DNA of 64,000 nucleotides from Takakia lepidozioides (taxonomy: Eukaryota > Streptophyta > Takakiopsida > Takakiales > Takakiaceae): positions 41,726,001-41,790,000 of the forward strand of contig CM060731.1 of assembly GCA_030704615.1 (NCBI GenBank), given 5' to 3'. Below are positions 32,839-46,749 of the stretch, piece after piece. Under the pieces are notes generated by a model. The model was not told the DNA's origin. It did no database searches and saw only the letters and a list, made by a program, of their open reading frames with translations. Within the stretch, counting starts at the first letter, position 1. Each line of letters starts with the position of its first letter. Position numbers and translations under genes: made by a program.

Positions 32839-33897
32839 CGTCTTCCTCTTTCCCTCTGAGCGAAGGTTTTGATCATTCAGTAGTCATCCAGTATTTTTTT
32901 TGTCTTCCCCATCCGTTATCCGTGTGTGTTCATCCCTTTGTGGACAGAATATCATAATTTGCACCACAGTGAGCTCCAAGATGCGGCTATGGCGGAGACT
33001 GAAGAAGGAAGGAGGTCTTACCCCTCTCTCTGTGGTCACCTCAGCACCAGCCCTCTCCATTTTCATCCTACTTACTACGTCCAAGTCTAGACTTGGGTCT
33101 TCTTAGCATCCAAGTCTGTAACAAAGACTTGTTATTTCTGTAAACAGAATTCAAAGATCCCAGGCAGTGGTGAGATTGAACTGCCATAATAATGTGGTGC
33201 CAGGTTCCCTGTTCATCACTGTAGTTGAGTTTATCTGAACTTAATGACTGAATGGCAGCCCTCACTAATGCTCAGGGATATCGCCCCAGTGCCCTAACTA
33301 GATTGGACAGCTGATGGACTGATACCTATTGCATTGCTCCCCCCCCATGGTTGATAGTTGGGCTGTTGGAATTCAATAGGCATTCAAGATTCTTCTGCTT
33401 CCAACTGCATCTCTTGCCCCCAGTGAGGGCGCTTTGACAATGCAATTCAGATTGAGATGAAATGTTGTTTAATTTGTGAATATGGAGAAGACAGCCGTCT
33501 GGGATATGGAAGTGTGAAGAGCTCGACGGGGTAGACAGGAGATGCATGAGCTCCTCCAATCGTCCTGCAAGTTTGTGCATTATTTGATGTTTTGCATAAA
33601 TAGTGGGAGTGCCATAGCTGCCTTCAAAACCACCAACTCTTCCAATTCTGGGAATGCAGCTGGCTGATACTTCACTAAACATGGTAGACCTTGTTCCCCA
33701 TCCACCATCTGATAAAGGAGCTCACTTCTGCACACCGGTAGAGCCTCTTCTGGCATGTACAAACCAATCTGTTGTGTCACATGGATCTGCCTGATCACCC
33801 AAGCTCCACCATTTGAGACAGATTCTGGTGAGTAGCCTGGAAGCCAAAGCAAGATATGATGCGCACTTAGTAGCCACTCTGCAAGATCAACGCCCGC
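32839..33897. other. Upstream region of LHCA5; no gene recognised
   Basis: The first few hundred bases should carry the LHCA5 promoter. Two overlapping minus-strand open stretches (33852-33580 and 33682-33326) read YMPEEALPVCRSELLYQMVD and similar, which I do not recognise; they could be an exon of an unknown gene. Confidence 0.3.
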
Positions 33898-34866
33898 ATG
33901 ACAATGGAGTGGAGTGTTGAGTCGGTCACATTATGGTCTTGCATAATGGTGTACCATGCAAGAAGCAGAGAGATGGCCTCTGTCAGGGACCATATATCAC
34001 TATTGTCAATAATACAAATGGAGCCTGGAAGGCAGAGAAAGAAGGCTTTCTCAATTGAGGAGATGAAGGATGCCACCAGAAATTTCAGTGAGGACTCTTG
34101 TGGAGAGGGGTGTAGAGTGTACAGGGAGTGTTAGCCAATGGAAGAAATGTTGCCATAAAGAGGGCCCATGCTTTCAGCAACACCTTCAACATTGAATGTG
34201 AGCTACTGTGTGAAATCCACCACCCTAATCTGGTTAACGTCATTGGATTCTGCCATGCGAATTCTGAGAGAGTACTACTTGTGTTCATGCCCAATAACAG
34301 ACTTCACCACAATCTCGACAGGAGTTGCATTCTTCTTGGTTGGACCCAGAGGTTAAGGATAGCAGCTGCTGTGGCCATGCAGCTGAGTACCTACACATTT
34401 ACTCAGGCCCAGGCATCATTCATACCAACATTTAGTCCACCAAAATTTTGCTGGATGAATCTTGGTTAGTCGAGGGGGGGGGATTTTGGGATGGCTATCT
34501 TGGGTCCTCATCCATGACCTAGGTTAGCACACAAGGCTATCTGGACCGGGAGTACTTGGCCAATCAACAGCTATCATAGCCAGTGAAGTTATGCAGTTTT
34601 GGAGTGATGCTGCTAAAGCTTTGAGAGGTCGAAAGGTGGCTGACCTACTTCAGATGGTTTCAAGTTTGGTCGATTGGCCAGTTCACCTCATCCAGGAGGG
34701 CCACATGGTACATGTGCTGGATCTGTGCCTCAGTAGACCAGGGATATTGATGCTCTGGAGAAATTGGCAATGCTTGGTGTTTAAGAATGCACCAGGAGAT
34801 AGGCCTACAATCATTGAACTCGGAAGTGGAGTTAACCAGGTGCTAGCTATCCAACCCGCCTGGTAA
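33898..34866 (+). pseudogene. Receptor-like kinase pseudogene
   Basis: Plus-strand pieces in different frames: KKAFSIEEMKDATRNFSEDS (the segment just before an RLK kinase domain), then GEGCRVYREC where GGFGxVY is expected, LANGRNVAIKRAHAFS (the VAIK lysine), FNIECELLCEIHHPNLVNVI and GFC...RVLLVFMPNNRL (N-lobe and hinge), LGWTQRLRIAAAVA, and finally KNAPGDRPTIIELGSGVNQV (C-lobe end). The catalytic HRD and DFG segments are lost or unreadable between about 34370 and 34780. Frameshifts, a stop after the glycine loop and a G-run at 34475 show decay. No extracellular domain was found upstream. Substrate or ligand cannot be told. Confidence 0.75.
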
Positions 34867-37800
34867 CTTCCATTGCTCAAGACTCTAGTTGTACACTAGA
34901 TACAGGAATACACCTACAAATTGGAAGAGAACAAAGGAAATAGATAGTAGTCAGGATGATTAACATTCAACAGAGCCAATGGAGATGTTCTGCTTGTTGG
35001 AGCACAGCGCAAAACTGCAGGGGGAAGTACCATGTTTGGAAGGTCCTCCTGTTTGTTTCTTCCACCTATACCTCCAGGTGGGGTGGATTGAAGTGGGATT
35101 GAAGGTACTCTTGATCAGTGCTCTCTCATGCTAGGCAAGGACCCATAATTGGCAAGGCAATGAATCTCAAGCTGGTCTATGCTCAGATGTGCCCAAGCTT
35201 GGCCTTGATAATAAACCAAAGGCAGAGCTAATCTTTGTTACTACAATTCTGGAGTAGGACGCCTCCAAGGTAGGACACCATCATGACATGTGACCACAAT
35301 CTTAAGGATGAAACAATCGGGATCCTTGACTGTCCAACTGCCATGAATACAAAACCCAACCAGCCCAAAATGTGACATGGAAACCAAAAATGAATATCCA
35401 TACCTCCTGCTCCAATCTCTTCCCCTGCTTGGTTCCTGAAGCTGGCATGGTAACACGTTGCTTGTCATTTTATGTGAAGTTTCAGCTGTTGTTCTCTGCA
35501 ACACTCTGCCTTTGGTATGGAAATGATGCAAGGCCACTGGAAAGCACCCAAGTTTACAATCCAACCAATGAGTGGAAGGCTTAGAAAAGCTCGATGGATG
35601 AGGAACAATTCATCAGACGACCATGGAGCATGGCAGCACAATCGGCATAACTCTCGGCAGTTCATTCCAGAATCTTCACTATATTGCAACAATCCTGAAC
35701 AAAGCAATGCAACCATGAAGGCTCTCAGAAAATGGATCTTGATCTTAATCTTCTGCCTGTACAGTAGTTTAAACGCATCACAAGCACACATCATTCAAGT
35801 ATTGCAAGTTCCTCATGGCATGTATGTACACACCCAGGCTGTTGCCCAAACCACAGGACTTAATAACATGCAAAGCCTCAGGGGAGGTTTCAGTCACAAG
35901 TGGAGTTGATTCGTAGAGTGAAGATGGTGTGAAGATCTCATGCAGAGTCCACCATGGCCGACCAAACCTGCACAAAAGAAATGATCAGAGGCTCTTCTTA
36001 TCAATCAGCCGTGGAGTATCTGGGTCTTAATGATTGCCATGTATTTTGCACCCATAACTGAACTGCAACTGATATACATGGAATAAAATTATTGTGCTTC
36101 TTGGACAATTGCATCAGTGATAATTGAGTGATACAATGTGAGGTCAACTTCCCCCAATGCAGACATTGCAAAGGACACCCAAGAGATAATTCTGTCACCA
36201 ACCTTCCAACAGCTACTTGCAGTGGCAGAAACCAACAAACATGTGTAGGAAAAGAAGTAAGGAAGTAACGATCAAAACCATCGAGGGCACCGACGAAATT
36301 CTATGCCCACGAGTTGGAATATTTTGCGCTTCCAGAAAGAGTTTCCCAAACAGGGCACCGAAAGAAATTACAGGGCATCAATCGTATATGCAGTAAAGAA
36401 CAGAGAAACCAGGAAATGAAATGAAATGGTACTTTATAACGTCCGCTAAGGAAAGAAAGGAAGGAGGTCAACTTATACATGTTGAATGGGAAGGTGAAGA
36501 CAACCGGGAGTAACAGTAGTGGGCATAACTTGGAATTGTCTACAATTGCGTACCCTAACCAGAATGGCTTCTTCGCCATCGACATCAAGTGTACCAGCTG
36601 CCTCGAAATCCCACCATGGATTGAAGACATTTTTGGTAACCACCAGCAATAGTCTTTCCGTCTTCTTGCTTCCCGCAAATCTTTGACATCAGCACGGAAT
36701 TTCTCACGCCTTCCATCACGGATCGGGAGGGGGAGAAAACAGCACAAACCCACTCACCCCGCCCAATGGCACAGCAATTTCTCACACAGCAATATACTTG
36801 TGCGAATGGATCCCTGGCAGCGGCATTGCTCCACTACTCCTGCTGCAACAAATCCCGCAATTGAGAGAGAAGACGCATCTGAGAAATCAACGCTTGCCCA
36901 GGAACAACGTTCCCTCGAGACCCTCTCCTACACAGCATCTTGGGAACACTCATCTCAAAAACTTGGGTGGGAGGTGTGACCCTGCAATCTTCGGGGAGAC
37001 CCATCCCCACTGTACTGATTCATGGATGCTACTTTGGGCCCAGTCCGTCAGATCATGCACCCCGGATGAATCAGCTACAGGCAATCTCCGTGCTAATTCA
37101 AACGTTTGACTTGATGATCGCATTAGAAAACTCAGACAAACAAATTCTAACTTTTCTTCAATCCTCCACTGCAATGCGAGTCTCGCAACACGCTGCGCTG
37201 CGTCTAAATTTTTCACAAAACCCGAAAAAAATTCTACCGGATCTTTTTTGCCAGGATAGATGGGCGCCAATGCTCAATAATCTGTGGCCTTTAGATCTTT
37301 GGTCAGTGGCACAGCTGGAACGTGCGGTTGCATCAGTGGACCTCGGAGAATCAGATCTTTTTATAATTGTCTCCCAAAAACATGCTCCACTCCATAAACA
37401 ATCCTGAAAATAGCGCCACATTCATGGACTCCTTCGGATAAATCCCACAGCTCGAAAGTGAAAAACTTCTGCTCCTGGTCATTTACTATCATTGTCATTG
37501 GCAGAATCGCAGTACTGGATTTAGCTTTTATTCAATCTTCAATGCCCATAAAGGAACAGAGTATGCATCATAGCCATGTACCCACTTGACACATTGCTGC
37601 TTCCGACAACATTTCTCACGAAATTCAAATCCTTGACTTGCATTGGCGCCACAGTCGTCGATCATCTCCGAAATTCCGTGCCCAAGATTCAGAGATTCGG
37701 CCAATATTTACCAGGCCCAACAGAATTTGGGTAATGCTACTTTTTCACTCATCCACCCCCATAACAAGCAGCTTTTTAGGGTTGGATCAATCGGACTCTT

Positions 37801-38663
37801 GATCCAAGTTTCTGCAAACCACCTCCATATGATATTCGTTGCGGATCTTCCAGCAAAATAAAAATATAAACTTGGATGAAATCGAAGAGCTCGCATGATA
37901 TATGAGCCATGCCCACCTCACATTTAGCTTAGCTATAAGTAAACGCGCCCATTTCGCAGACGAAGGATTTGAGACTGTATTCGCCATATTCAATCTTTAG
38001 CGGGGCTGAGTTGAAGAAATGGAAGAAATGGTGTGTTGCGCGGATATTTTTGAGCGACGAGTGAGGCGAGGGGGATGGGGATTCGATGGGAGGGAAGGAA
38101 GGTCAAAGTGGAGAATCATGTGGGGTGGGGATGATGACCCATTGAGCCGGCATCCGAGTAAGGGTGAAACCGGTGAGCAGAAGATGATGGGGCGGGGGGG
38201 GGAGACCGAAGTTGGAAGCTGCAGGCCTGTAATCGCAGGCTATAAACAGGGCCGCCATCATCATCACTGTAAATAAAATATGACTTTGAGTTACGCACCA
38301 ACCGAGACTTCTCAAGTTGAGGATTTTTGAGGAGACCACTACGGATTCCAGCATCAATCGCTGAATAGATGATAAAAATGGGCTGGAGGCATCTGCCCCA
38401 TTCATCAGCATCGCTGGGGTTTGCCAGCTCCGCTGTTGTGCAATCCACCAATCATCAAGGGCTGCAGCCTGCAAGCCATCAAGATGTCCATTGCATTCTG
38501 CAGATGCAGTACTGCCATCGCCATCGTGTATCAACCCCCGCTGCCAGATGCTCTCTCAGGTTTCTGGGCTTGATGGGCTGCGGTATCGGAAGTTGTGATA
38601 TGTATGTGGTGATTTTGGGCTGCAACAGTCTCGATCTTTCTCAAGCCTTTTGATTCTGGAGAC
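34867..38663. other. Long stretch without a recognised gene
   Basis: No known family found on either strand. A minus-strand open stretch at 36753-36301 (EKFRADVKDLREARRRKDYC WWLPKMSS...) and another at 37270-36950 (YPGKKDPVEFFSGFVKN) look somewhat protein-like but match nothing I know. The end of the stretch should hold the ARID4 promoter. Confidence 0.3.
36413..36446 (-). repeat. LINE-type 3' tail with ATTTC repeat, copy 2
   Basis: The minus strand reads GCGGACGTTATAAAGTACC followed by ATTTCATTTCATTTCC, nearly identical to the copy at 26628. Confidence 0.6.
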
Positions 38664-41600
38664 ATGACACGTGCAGCTGGTGGTGGTGTGCCGAAGCGCG
38701 GAAAGCCCCTTCGCACTCTGCTTGCTGTGATATGTGGGAGGAAACCGTGTTCAAACGGGTCCACATTCCAGGGCGTGGAGAACAATCGAACCAGTTATTT
38801 CTCCTTTCAAGAAAATACAGACAGACCTAGCAGTTCTCAAAACCATCTCGAGTATGCATCGACCGGAGGACAGAATAGAAGCAATGGTGGCCAGTTGCAG
38901 CAAGAATTTTCAGATCTTGAGACAGCAGGAGATTTGGAGGTTTTCCCATTTTTCCTTCCGTATGACCTGATTGCCGTTTTGCTAATTCTATTGTGCATGA
39001 AGCCAAATCTATGGGAGGTTCAACCTTTCAATACAAGTAACGAGGACATCGATGGAAAATAACATTCACGGAGACGCACGCCACATCTCATATGTTTTTC
39101 TCGGACTGCCTCTATGGAGTACATATGACCTATACAATTCTTGCAAGCTGTGAAATTGATGATGCAGGTAGGCTGAAATGTTTTCCACATGGTGTCAGGT
39201 TTATATTTTGGAGGACCCCACAAAGAAGGAGCTAGGGTGCAAACTAGAGGCATTGCACCCTGACATTCTCTTCTTCCATGGAGAGCGGATTTCAGGGAAG
39301 GAAGAAATTGGAGGGCTTGTTCTTAGGGATGGAAAAATCTCCTCCCCAGACAGTCTTTCTTCAATTTTCAGCTCAAAAGTTCCGGATCTGGTATGCTTTT
39401 CTTCTTTCTCTGTTCCACCGGCTTCCGATTTTGCCACTGACTAGTTTTTGACTGTCAATTGGGTAGCTGGTACTCCTCAAGACAATGAAGTTCTTCAAAA
39501 CCAACAAGGCTAGCCTGTTTATATTTGTGTACAAATTCATCTTTCATATCTGACAGCTCCGTTGGTTCTCAAGGTGTATCTGGAGACCTCACCAGCAGGG
39601 AGACTTGGTGAAGCCATCCGCTCACTGGTATGTCTTGACATATAAATTGTGAATTGTATGGATTGTGCCCCCTACCCCGGGCGATGTGGTCTAGACGTCT
39701 GCAGCTGTGGGGCAACAGGTGTTTGGGATTTGAAGACAAATGGAAGGTTATCTGTCCTACAGTCAGTGATGCTTGAAATCCCAATGGGATATTCTCTGGA
39801 TATTTGGGTTGAAGAATTCTAAAGGGTACTCAGAACATTGCACTTCAAATGTCCAAGGAATTAGGATTTATACATGTTGCCTCTTCTTTTTGAATGTGAA
39901 GTGCACAAATACTCTTTCTTGTCTGTTATGTGGAACTTGTGGCAGTCAATTTCCATTTGGTTTGTTTGTGCACCTCTGCAGGGTGTACCACATGTGGTAC
40001 ATTGGAAATTTGCACCAGCATCTCCCTTGGCGACTCATTTTCGTCGAGCACTAGTGGCTGCTTTAAGGAGGTATTCGGCACCATTGTTGAGCTTTTCCAG
40101 ACCGCCACAGTTGGTTCGAGTTTGTAGGTTGCAGACAATAGGTTTTACCTTGTACACTGCTATGGTCCAACATCCTAGCGTCTGGATTCATACTGTTCGA
40201 CAGTGATAAAGCGAGACACACAAATTCAACCCTCCAAGAACTAATTATCCTGGTAGTTTACACAGTGACAGCCATACGTCATCTTATCTCATCCAGTGCC
40301 GGTTTGAGTACTATCTAAATCGACAGGGGAAGGGTTGAGAGACGTAGATAGAGTCTGATGCATTATTGCCTTCTTGAAACAGCTTGGTAGCAGGAGCATG
40401 GGATGCATTTCAAATAGCAAACGCCTCTTTTCAAATACACTGCAGCCAATCGAAAGCAGGCAGCACATTAAATGGCCAACAAAAGCTGGCCACTGTGGTG
40501 CCCATGCTGCTAGGAGATCCACCTCCCAAGATCTCAGACGAGCCAACCGCAGAGACATCAAGTGAGGAAGATGGTACAAAAGCATCACCATCTGGTGTGG
40601 CTCCGGTGCAAATCTATGACGAGGAGACTAAGCTTCGCCTTCTTGTCTGTTCAGAAGCTAGCATACCGGTAACATTTCTTTCCCTTGTATTGGGTTTCTT
40701 CTAATTGTTGTTCTCTCTTGTCGCCGTGCCTTGTGGGGCCCCTTCGGTCTTGTCTTTGTCCTATATCTGGAGTTGTGGTCCATAATCTTACAATGAAGTC
40801 GCATTCAGCTTCTTGCATCAGTAATTGCAGACACCCTCTCATCCCTTTCATGCAAATTTACTTGTTGTGATGGCTATGTGCACCATGTTTTCACCGAGTG
40901 AGCCTGTGACTGGTAGAGATGCCTGATGACACTAGTTCACACTGCCTGCAGAGTACAAGCTGGTTTGGAGCTATTGAAGAGGGGCTGAGTGCTCTGCTGA
41001 CAATTGAAGTGGGTCTCTTACCTAGCCTGCCTTTGGTCTTGTAGTGATGCTCAGTTTGTTGAAACGTGTATGCAATAAAAGCAATTTAACTTCCGTGTAG
41101 GAACACTATTGTTACTATGTTTTGGGTTGTCTGAAGGGTGATACCAACCAACACAAAATGTCTCACCCGTTTCCATGGATTTTCATTGAGAAGCTAGCAA
41201 TTCATTTGTCGGCTAAATGCTTGCTTTGCAATTTCAGGCTAATGGGGCTCGACTACTGCACCGGGTCAGGTGGGTCCTCCTTTGTGATTCCATATAGAGG
41301 CTTATTTATTTTTCAGGCTTATTCATGAATGATTCTCAAAGGCTGAGTGGTGGAAGATTTAAGACAACTTCATGATGTTTTTCAAAATCTCTTGAAGTCC
41401 GACAAAGAGCAATTTCTGAATTTATTCAAGATTGATCACAGTAACCTATTCACTGCTGCAGTCATGAAACCTCAAGGAAGACAAAAGTTTATTCTGACTG
41501 GACTATATCTTGGCAGTGCTCCACCACCACCTATGGCAGCTGCCTCCTTCACTCGTGGGGTTGTGACTATGCGCTGCGATGTCTGCACAACAAGCTGTGC

Positions 41601-44600
41601 GCGCATTCCTCTTTTGGTTTCTGGGGCTGCCCAAACCTGCTTCGATGACCAGGTCAATATTTGTTAGAACACACAGTATGGGGTGTGGTGTATTCCCTGG
41701 GGCCGAGGTTCTAATTTACGCTTTAATGATAAGGCCTTTGTTACAGTAAGCAAAGTTTTGGATATGTAATATGGCGAGCAATTGGTCAAGAGGGTTTTTT
41801 GAAACTGGGCACTTACATGTGTATCGTGATGGTTTACGTAATCTCTGTTGGTTATCAACCGTGTGGTAGGTTTGGCTGAGCTGATGTCTGTTCTGTGGCT
41901 GCAGCTATTAGAGAACAGTATAAGGAAGAATTTACTAGGCAGATGTGCAAAAATTCAATCATTTGTGGCGGACAATGAGTCAAAATCAAGTTGCTTGAAT
42001 GCTGAACTACGGCGCTCGGTTTCTATGGCATGCGGTGCTCCCATTGTGGAGCTTCGAATCAAAGCCCCACATTGGGCTGGACAGGTCAGCCTTCAGGGTC
42101 TTGATAGTTTTTCAAGGAAGGGATGCAATATTCGTTGTTGCCAATTGTCTACTTCCCTTAAAAACTTTTATCTGTGCTGAATTCCTTGCCAATCTAGAAG
42201 TTATGAGGTGCGTATGTATGTCATGGATGTCTCTGCAGCCTTGGTTTGCTGATTTTGCTTTTCATTTACAGGTCCTGCGGCAGCTCTCAGCTGATTCGTC
42301 TTACCGGAGCCTAGCTGCAATGGGGATAGCTGGTGTGGAAGGAGCACCTGTGGCTGCATTTCAGAAGGAAGACACAGCCCACCTGAGCTCACTAAAACGC
42401 ATCCGGGAGCCAGATATAGTAACCCTGAGCCAACCTGGTGTTAGCTATGGAATGTCTATGCCTCCATGGTTGGTCCCACCTGCTGCAAGCAGAAAACGAA
42501 TCAGACTACTCCCATGTACTTGGCACTCCTCAAATGATGGCGTAAGCGAGGATGACAGGAAAACACTGAAAGTGAATGGGGAAGCTAGTAGCAGCAGCAG
42601 GAAGTGGCCAGAAAGCCGTAATGCTTCAGAATGTAAGAGTGGTTAAGACCGAGAACTTTACCCTTACATCCCCATTCCAACTTCTGACTGCTCTGGTTGG
42701 TTTTGAATGGGAAGAACTAGCAATATGTCACAGTAGTTTCAGATAGAATTGATTATTGCTTCATATGTGCCAAAGATAGTCGTAATTGTTTGTATTGATG
42801 AGGTTCTGTCCCTGCAGCAATGCATGACCAGGGTTATTATCTCCTTCAAACAGCATACTCTAATGTGTGTTGATGTTTTGTTCAATACTACAGATTGGAA
42901 TCCTAGAAGCTCTATGGTGGCCTCATCAAGCAAGCAAAATGTATCGCCTCTCCTTGCTGCAATGAAGCCTTTACCACGTACGAGCCGCCGGAAGTTGATG
43001 CCATTTGCGGGGGCCGTCATGGCAGCAGCACAGGCAGGCTGGACTATGAAGCTGGATAAGCCAAATGGGGTGGAGCGAAGTCGTGGACGGGGACATCCAA
43101 GGCCAGATTCAGTCAGGGTGAGAATGAATTCTAGCATGCCTGCAACCATGACCAATCACACTGCAGCAGGTGTGACTCCGAGTCCATTTCTTCTTCCCAT
43201 GAATGCTCCACCGGTGAAGCAGCATGGCTGCAACCGGCAGCGCATTGAAGAGTGCCCAGAGGTGCGTCCTTGATTCTCTCTAATGCTTTGATCATCAGGC
43301 ATGCTTTAGTTTAGTTGCAGTGCCTGCCTCATCTGAGGAAGTACCAACTTCTGGTACCCCATTGCATACACACCACACACATACAGGGTCCCAAACCCTG
43401 TCACAAGATCTTTGTGAAACACCTTGATCACCTGGCAATTTATGCAACTTCTGCTGCTTTGGAGGGTCCTGAATACTGCTGACAGGTCGAATTGAGTCCC
43501 TCAGGATCGGTCAGCTGTCTTTGGTGTGGCTCTAAGGCAGTTGGAGTCACCTCCTTAAAGGTAGAGATGTAGAGACTATTGGTGGTCAGAAGCTGTTAGT
43601 AGTTCACCTCTCCTCAGACATGCAAGAAAATGGAACTCTGATCCTTGGAACAAAGGATGGAAAGAAGTATAAGATCCTTAAGACTGGTTTGGTAACAAGG
43701 AGAGTGTTGGCAATAGCGTTGACTACAAGGTCTTTTCGCTGTGTTAGAATTCAGTAGTGACAGCTATACTGTGCCGGTGCAGGAGGAGTTCGCAGGATTA
43801 GGATTTGATGCAATTTCTGGTTTCAAGGGGACATGGTCGCCTTATTCCTCCAGCTGGTCCAGAGGCATTCCCTGAAGTTGTCCTCAATGGAAAACGCCTC
43901 GACCTTTATAACCTCTACAGAGAGGTTAGTTATGTTTTGCAACCCATGCACACATAGTGACCCCCTTTTTAGGGCTATGGTGAGCAGCACAAGGACTTCA
44001 AAAAAAATTTAGATGGTGAGACTCAGCATGAAGTGCTGACTTCTGGAGGGCTTGTTTACTCAAGTACTGGGATGATACTTGTTTCAATGCAGGTGGTTTC
44101 AAGAGGAGGTTTTCATGTCGGAAATGGCATCAACTGGAAAGGTCAAATTTTTGCAAAGATGCGTAACCACACTTCAGTGAATAAGATGACGGTAACTCCC
44201 TTTAATCTATCTGGAGGAGAAATTTTGTCCTACTTACCAAGGAATGCTGCCTAAAAATAGTCACAAGTATATGATAGATTTTATGGTAACCAGCATAATT
44301 TGCAGACATACAACAGGTACAACAGGTTTTTTTATATAGCTGGTAAACATTTCAATGTTGTTCTTGTGGCTTCTCATTGAAACCCTTGCTTGTCTACGGA
44401 TGTATATAATTACGTTGTGGCTTGGTGAGAAAACATATCGCTTTGCTGCAGGAGGGTCAGGTCAATTCATCAGACTTTACTCACAGTGCCCCCACCAAGG
44501 GTTTACCAGGAGGCAAACCTCATGTTATGCTAGGAAGTTGCTTGGCCTAACAATGGGCTGTTTTTCAGGGGGTGGGAAACACTCTGAAGAAGCACTACGA

Positions 44601-45307
44601 GGTGTATCTGCTAGAATATGAACTGGCCCATGATGATGTGGACGGTGAATGCTGTATACTATGTCACAGGTATGTGCTCTTCTTATAAGTCTATCCCGCG
44701 AGCAGTTAGAGACCATGTGATCTACTTTCAATCTAGGCCTCATGATTGTATGACTTCATATATGTAATTGGAAATGTAAGTTTACTTTGTAGATAGAGAT
44801 GCAGGAAAAGATAGAGGTTAGTCTCCATTCTTGAGTTTCTCATTTTTGTATCCTATCATGTCATGGTTGTCTCAAAGATAAAATGCAACTCGTGTTAACT
44901 GAGGGGCCCTTATGGGACAATGTGTTGCAGCGGGGCAGAGGGGGATTGGGTAAACTGCGGGATATGTGGTGAATGGGCTCACTTTGGTTGTGACAGACGC
45001 ACTGGACTAGGAGCCTTTAAGGTAAGCCTACTTCAAATATATGTCGCTTGTTCACACATGCTTCAGCTGGTCATCTTGTATAGACTGCTCCTGATGCAGT
45101 AGATAGAGAATGGCCCTATTGCATCAGTGCGCCACTACTGATTGTATCCTCGGTTATGTAATGTAGGATTATGCAAAGACAGATGGTCTGGACTACATTT
45201 GCCCTAGCTGCAGTGCTGGCAACGGTAAAGTTTACGCTCGGCGTGCCAAGCTGAAAAGTTCTCTTCCATCAGCCGAATCACTTCCCCAAGTCCTGAGGGG
45301 AAGCTAA
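38664..45307 (+). CDS. ARID4: ARID and PHD finger protein, ARID4 type
   Basis: Sixteen exons: 38664-38939, 39199-39390, 39574-39627, 39982-40070, 40383-40668, 40952-41008, 41238-41269, 41517-41652, 41905-42084, 42272-42632, 42894-43261, 43802-43924, 44093-44191, 44569-44669, 44931-45021, 45167-45307. Phases agree at every join: 861 residues. The N-terminal half (LRTLLAVICGRKPC, ALHPDILFFHGERISGKEE, VPHVVHWKF, PPPMAAASFTRGVVTMRC, AAQTCFDDQLLENS, LRQLSADSSYRSL) follows the plant ARID4 pattern. The ARID DNA-binding domain spans about 690-790 (VLNGKRLDLYNLYREVVSRG, GNGINWKGQIFAKMRNH, GVGNTLKKHYEVYLLEYE). A PHD finger follows: CILCHSGAEGD, CGICGEWAHFGC, YICPSCS, the C4HC3 ligands all present. A nuclear DNA/chromatin-binding role is expected. 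The weakest junction is the first donor (GTTTTC). Confidence 0.92.
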
Positions 45308-46749
45308 AGCTATCTTTCATTATTGGCTTTTGAATGCTAGCTGCTTCACCTTGAATGTCGGCCTAAATATCTCTGTCGTTCAGAGAATGCACTCTTCCAG
45401 TAGTTGGTTAATGAACTGATATGGTGGTTTATATGGAAATACCACTCATGTTGGGGCCTGGAGATAAGTGGCATCACAGCATGAAGCAGCTATAAACACT
45501 TGATGAAGATGATATTGTTAGGCACTCCGTAGTTTGAACAGACACCCACGAATTGGCTCATATTCAAAGTCTCAGCACTATCTTTGGTAAAGATAGCAAG
45601 CAACAGACAAGATTTGTCCAATCAGTCTACCTGTTTCATAGAGGTATACTTGACCTGTGCGTTGATTCCATGTTATCCCCTGCATCCCCCACTGCCCAGT
45701 AAAGATAAAGTTCTGGGAACAGAAAGGGGAATGATCTTGCTCAGCAGTAGACTAGAATGTGCACTTCCTGTTTCACTGCAGGAAAAGTGTCCATCAAGCT
45801 GATTCAGTAGAATGTAACCCCACATGCAATGAGTCCCTACCTAGTGATTGGGTGATATCTGGCAGTGAAGCCTCGAACATTCCATCTAGTTCTGAGCAGT
45901 TCATTGTACTCGAGGTCTGTCACGTATGTCTTCTCTTATTCACAGAAGATGCACGAATGATGCATCACAATCCCACAGTGAAATGCATGCACCCACTGGC
46001 AGCATCACAAAGCTAAAATGCTGGAGTGTATGTTATTCACTCAGAGGGAGGGCTCACTGCAATCTTGCACGCTATTTCAAAGCATGGTTACCCTGATCAC
46101 TTGCACTGGCAGGCACCAAAGACATCTGAGGACGCATCCCTTTTCAATCACTCTGCCCCCCTCTCTCTCCACAGTAAATTTCCTTTGAAAGATGATACTA
46201 AACATTCTGGTAGAGTCGGCAATGCCTCACAATGACTTCGTATGGCAGCAATTCGGAGAAAAATGTGAAACATTCCGGAGGTGTCTGATGGGTAGTTCAT
46301 TGGATTCTTACGGATGAGTGGAAGCTTAATTTGCTTTTGCCCTAATGGTATGCTAATCCAGAGCACTTTCTTAAATGATTTTTTTCCCGCCATCCTGCCT
46401 CTGTCTAGAGAGGGAGGGAGGAAGAAGTGTCGGAGAGGGAGGCCTGTGCGAGAGGAATAGCGAGAGAGGGAGGAAGGAGTATGGGAGAGGGAGGACTGTG
46501 TGAAAGGAATGGAGAGAGAGAATGTGGGGGAAAAAAAAATCGTGAGTTTTGTTGCTTCTCCTCTCTTCGCCAGTGTTCTTGTTACAGTACTCGCTGTAAC
46601 TGTCAGTGTTGACATGGATAGCAGGAGCTGGATGAGAGCTCCCTGTTTGGGAAGCTACGTGGGGTGAAAGCATTGAATACAGAAAACTTCCAGTGTTCAA
46701 CTCTTCTCTTTTTCTTTCGCTGACTCAGGCAAGATTTGGTGCGGAGGCG
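45308..46749. other. Spacer between ARID4 and CENH3
   Basis: No gene recognised. 46400-46510 is a purine-rich (GAGAGGGAGG) tract. The last hundreds of bases should contain the CENH3 promoter and 5' UTR; an intron in the 5' UTR is possible (CAG|GCAAGATTTG at 46730). Confidence 0.35.

Noticed and set aside
36301-37421. Minus-strand open frames as a host gene
   Set aside because: Some protein-like text but no family recognised, frames do not join at clear splice sites, and a LINE tail lies within. Left as unassigned.
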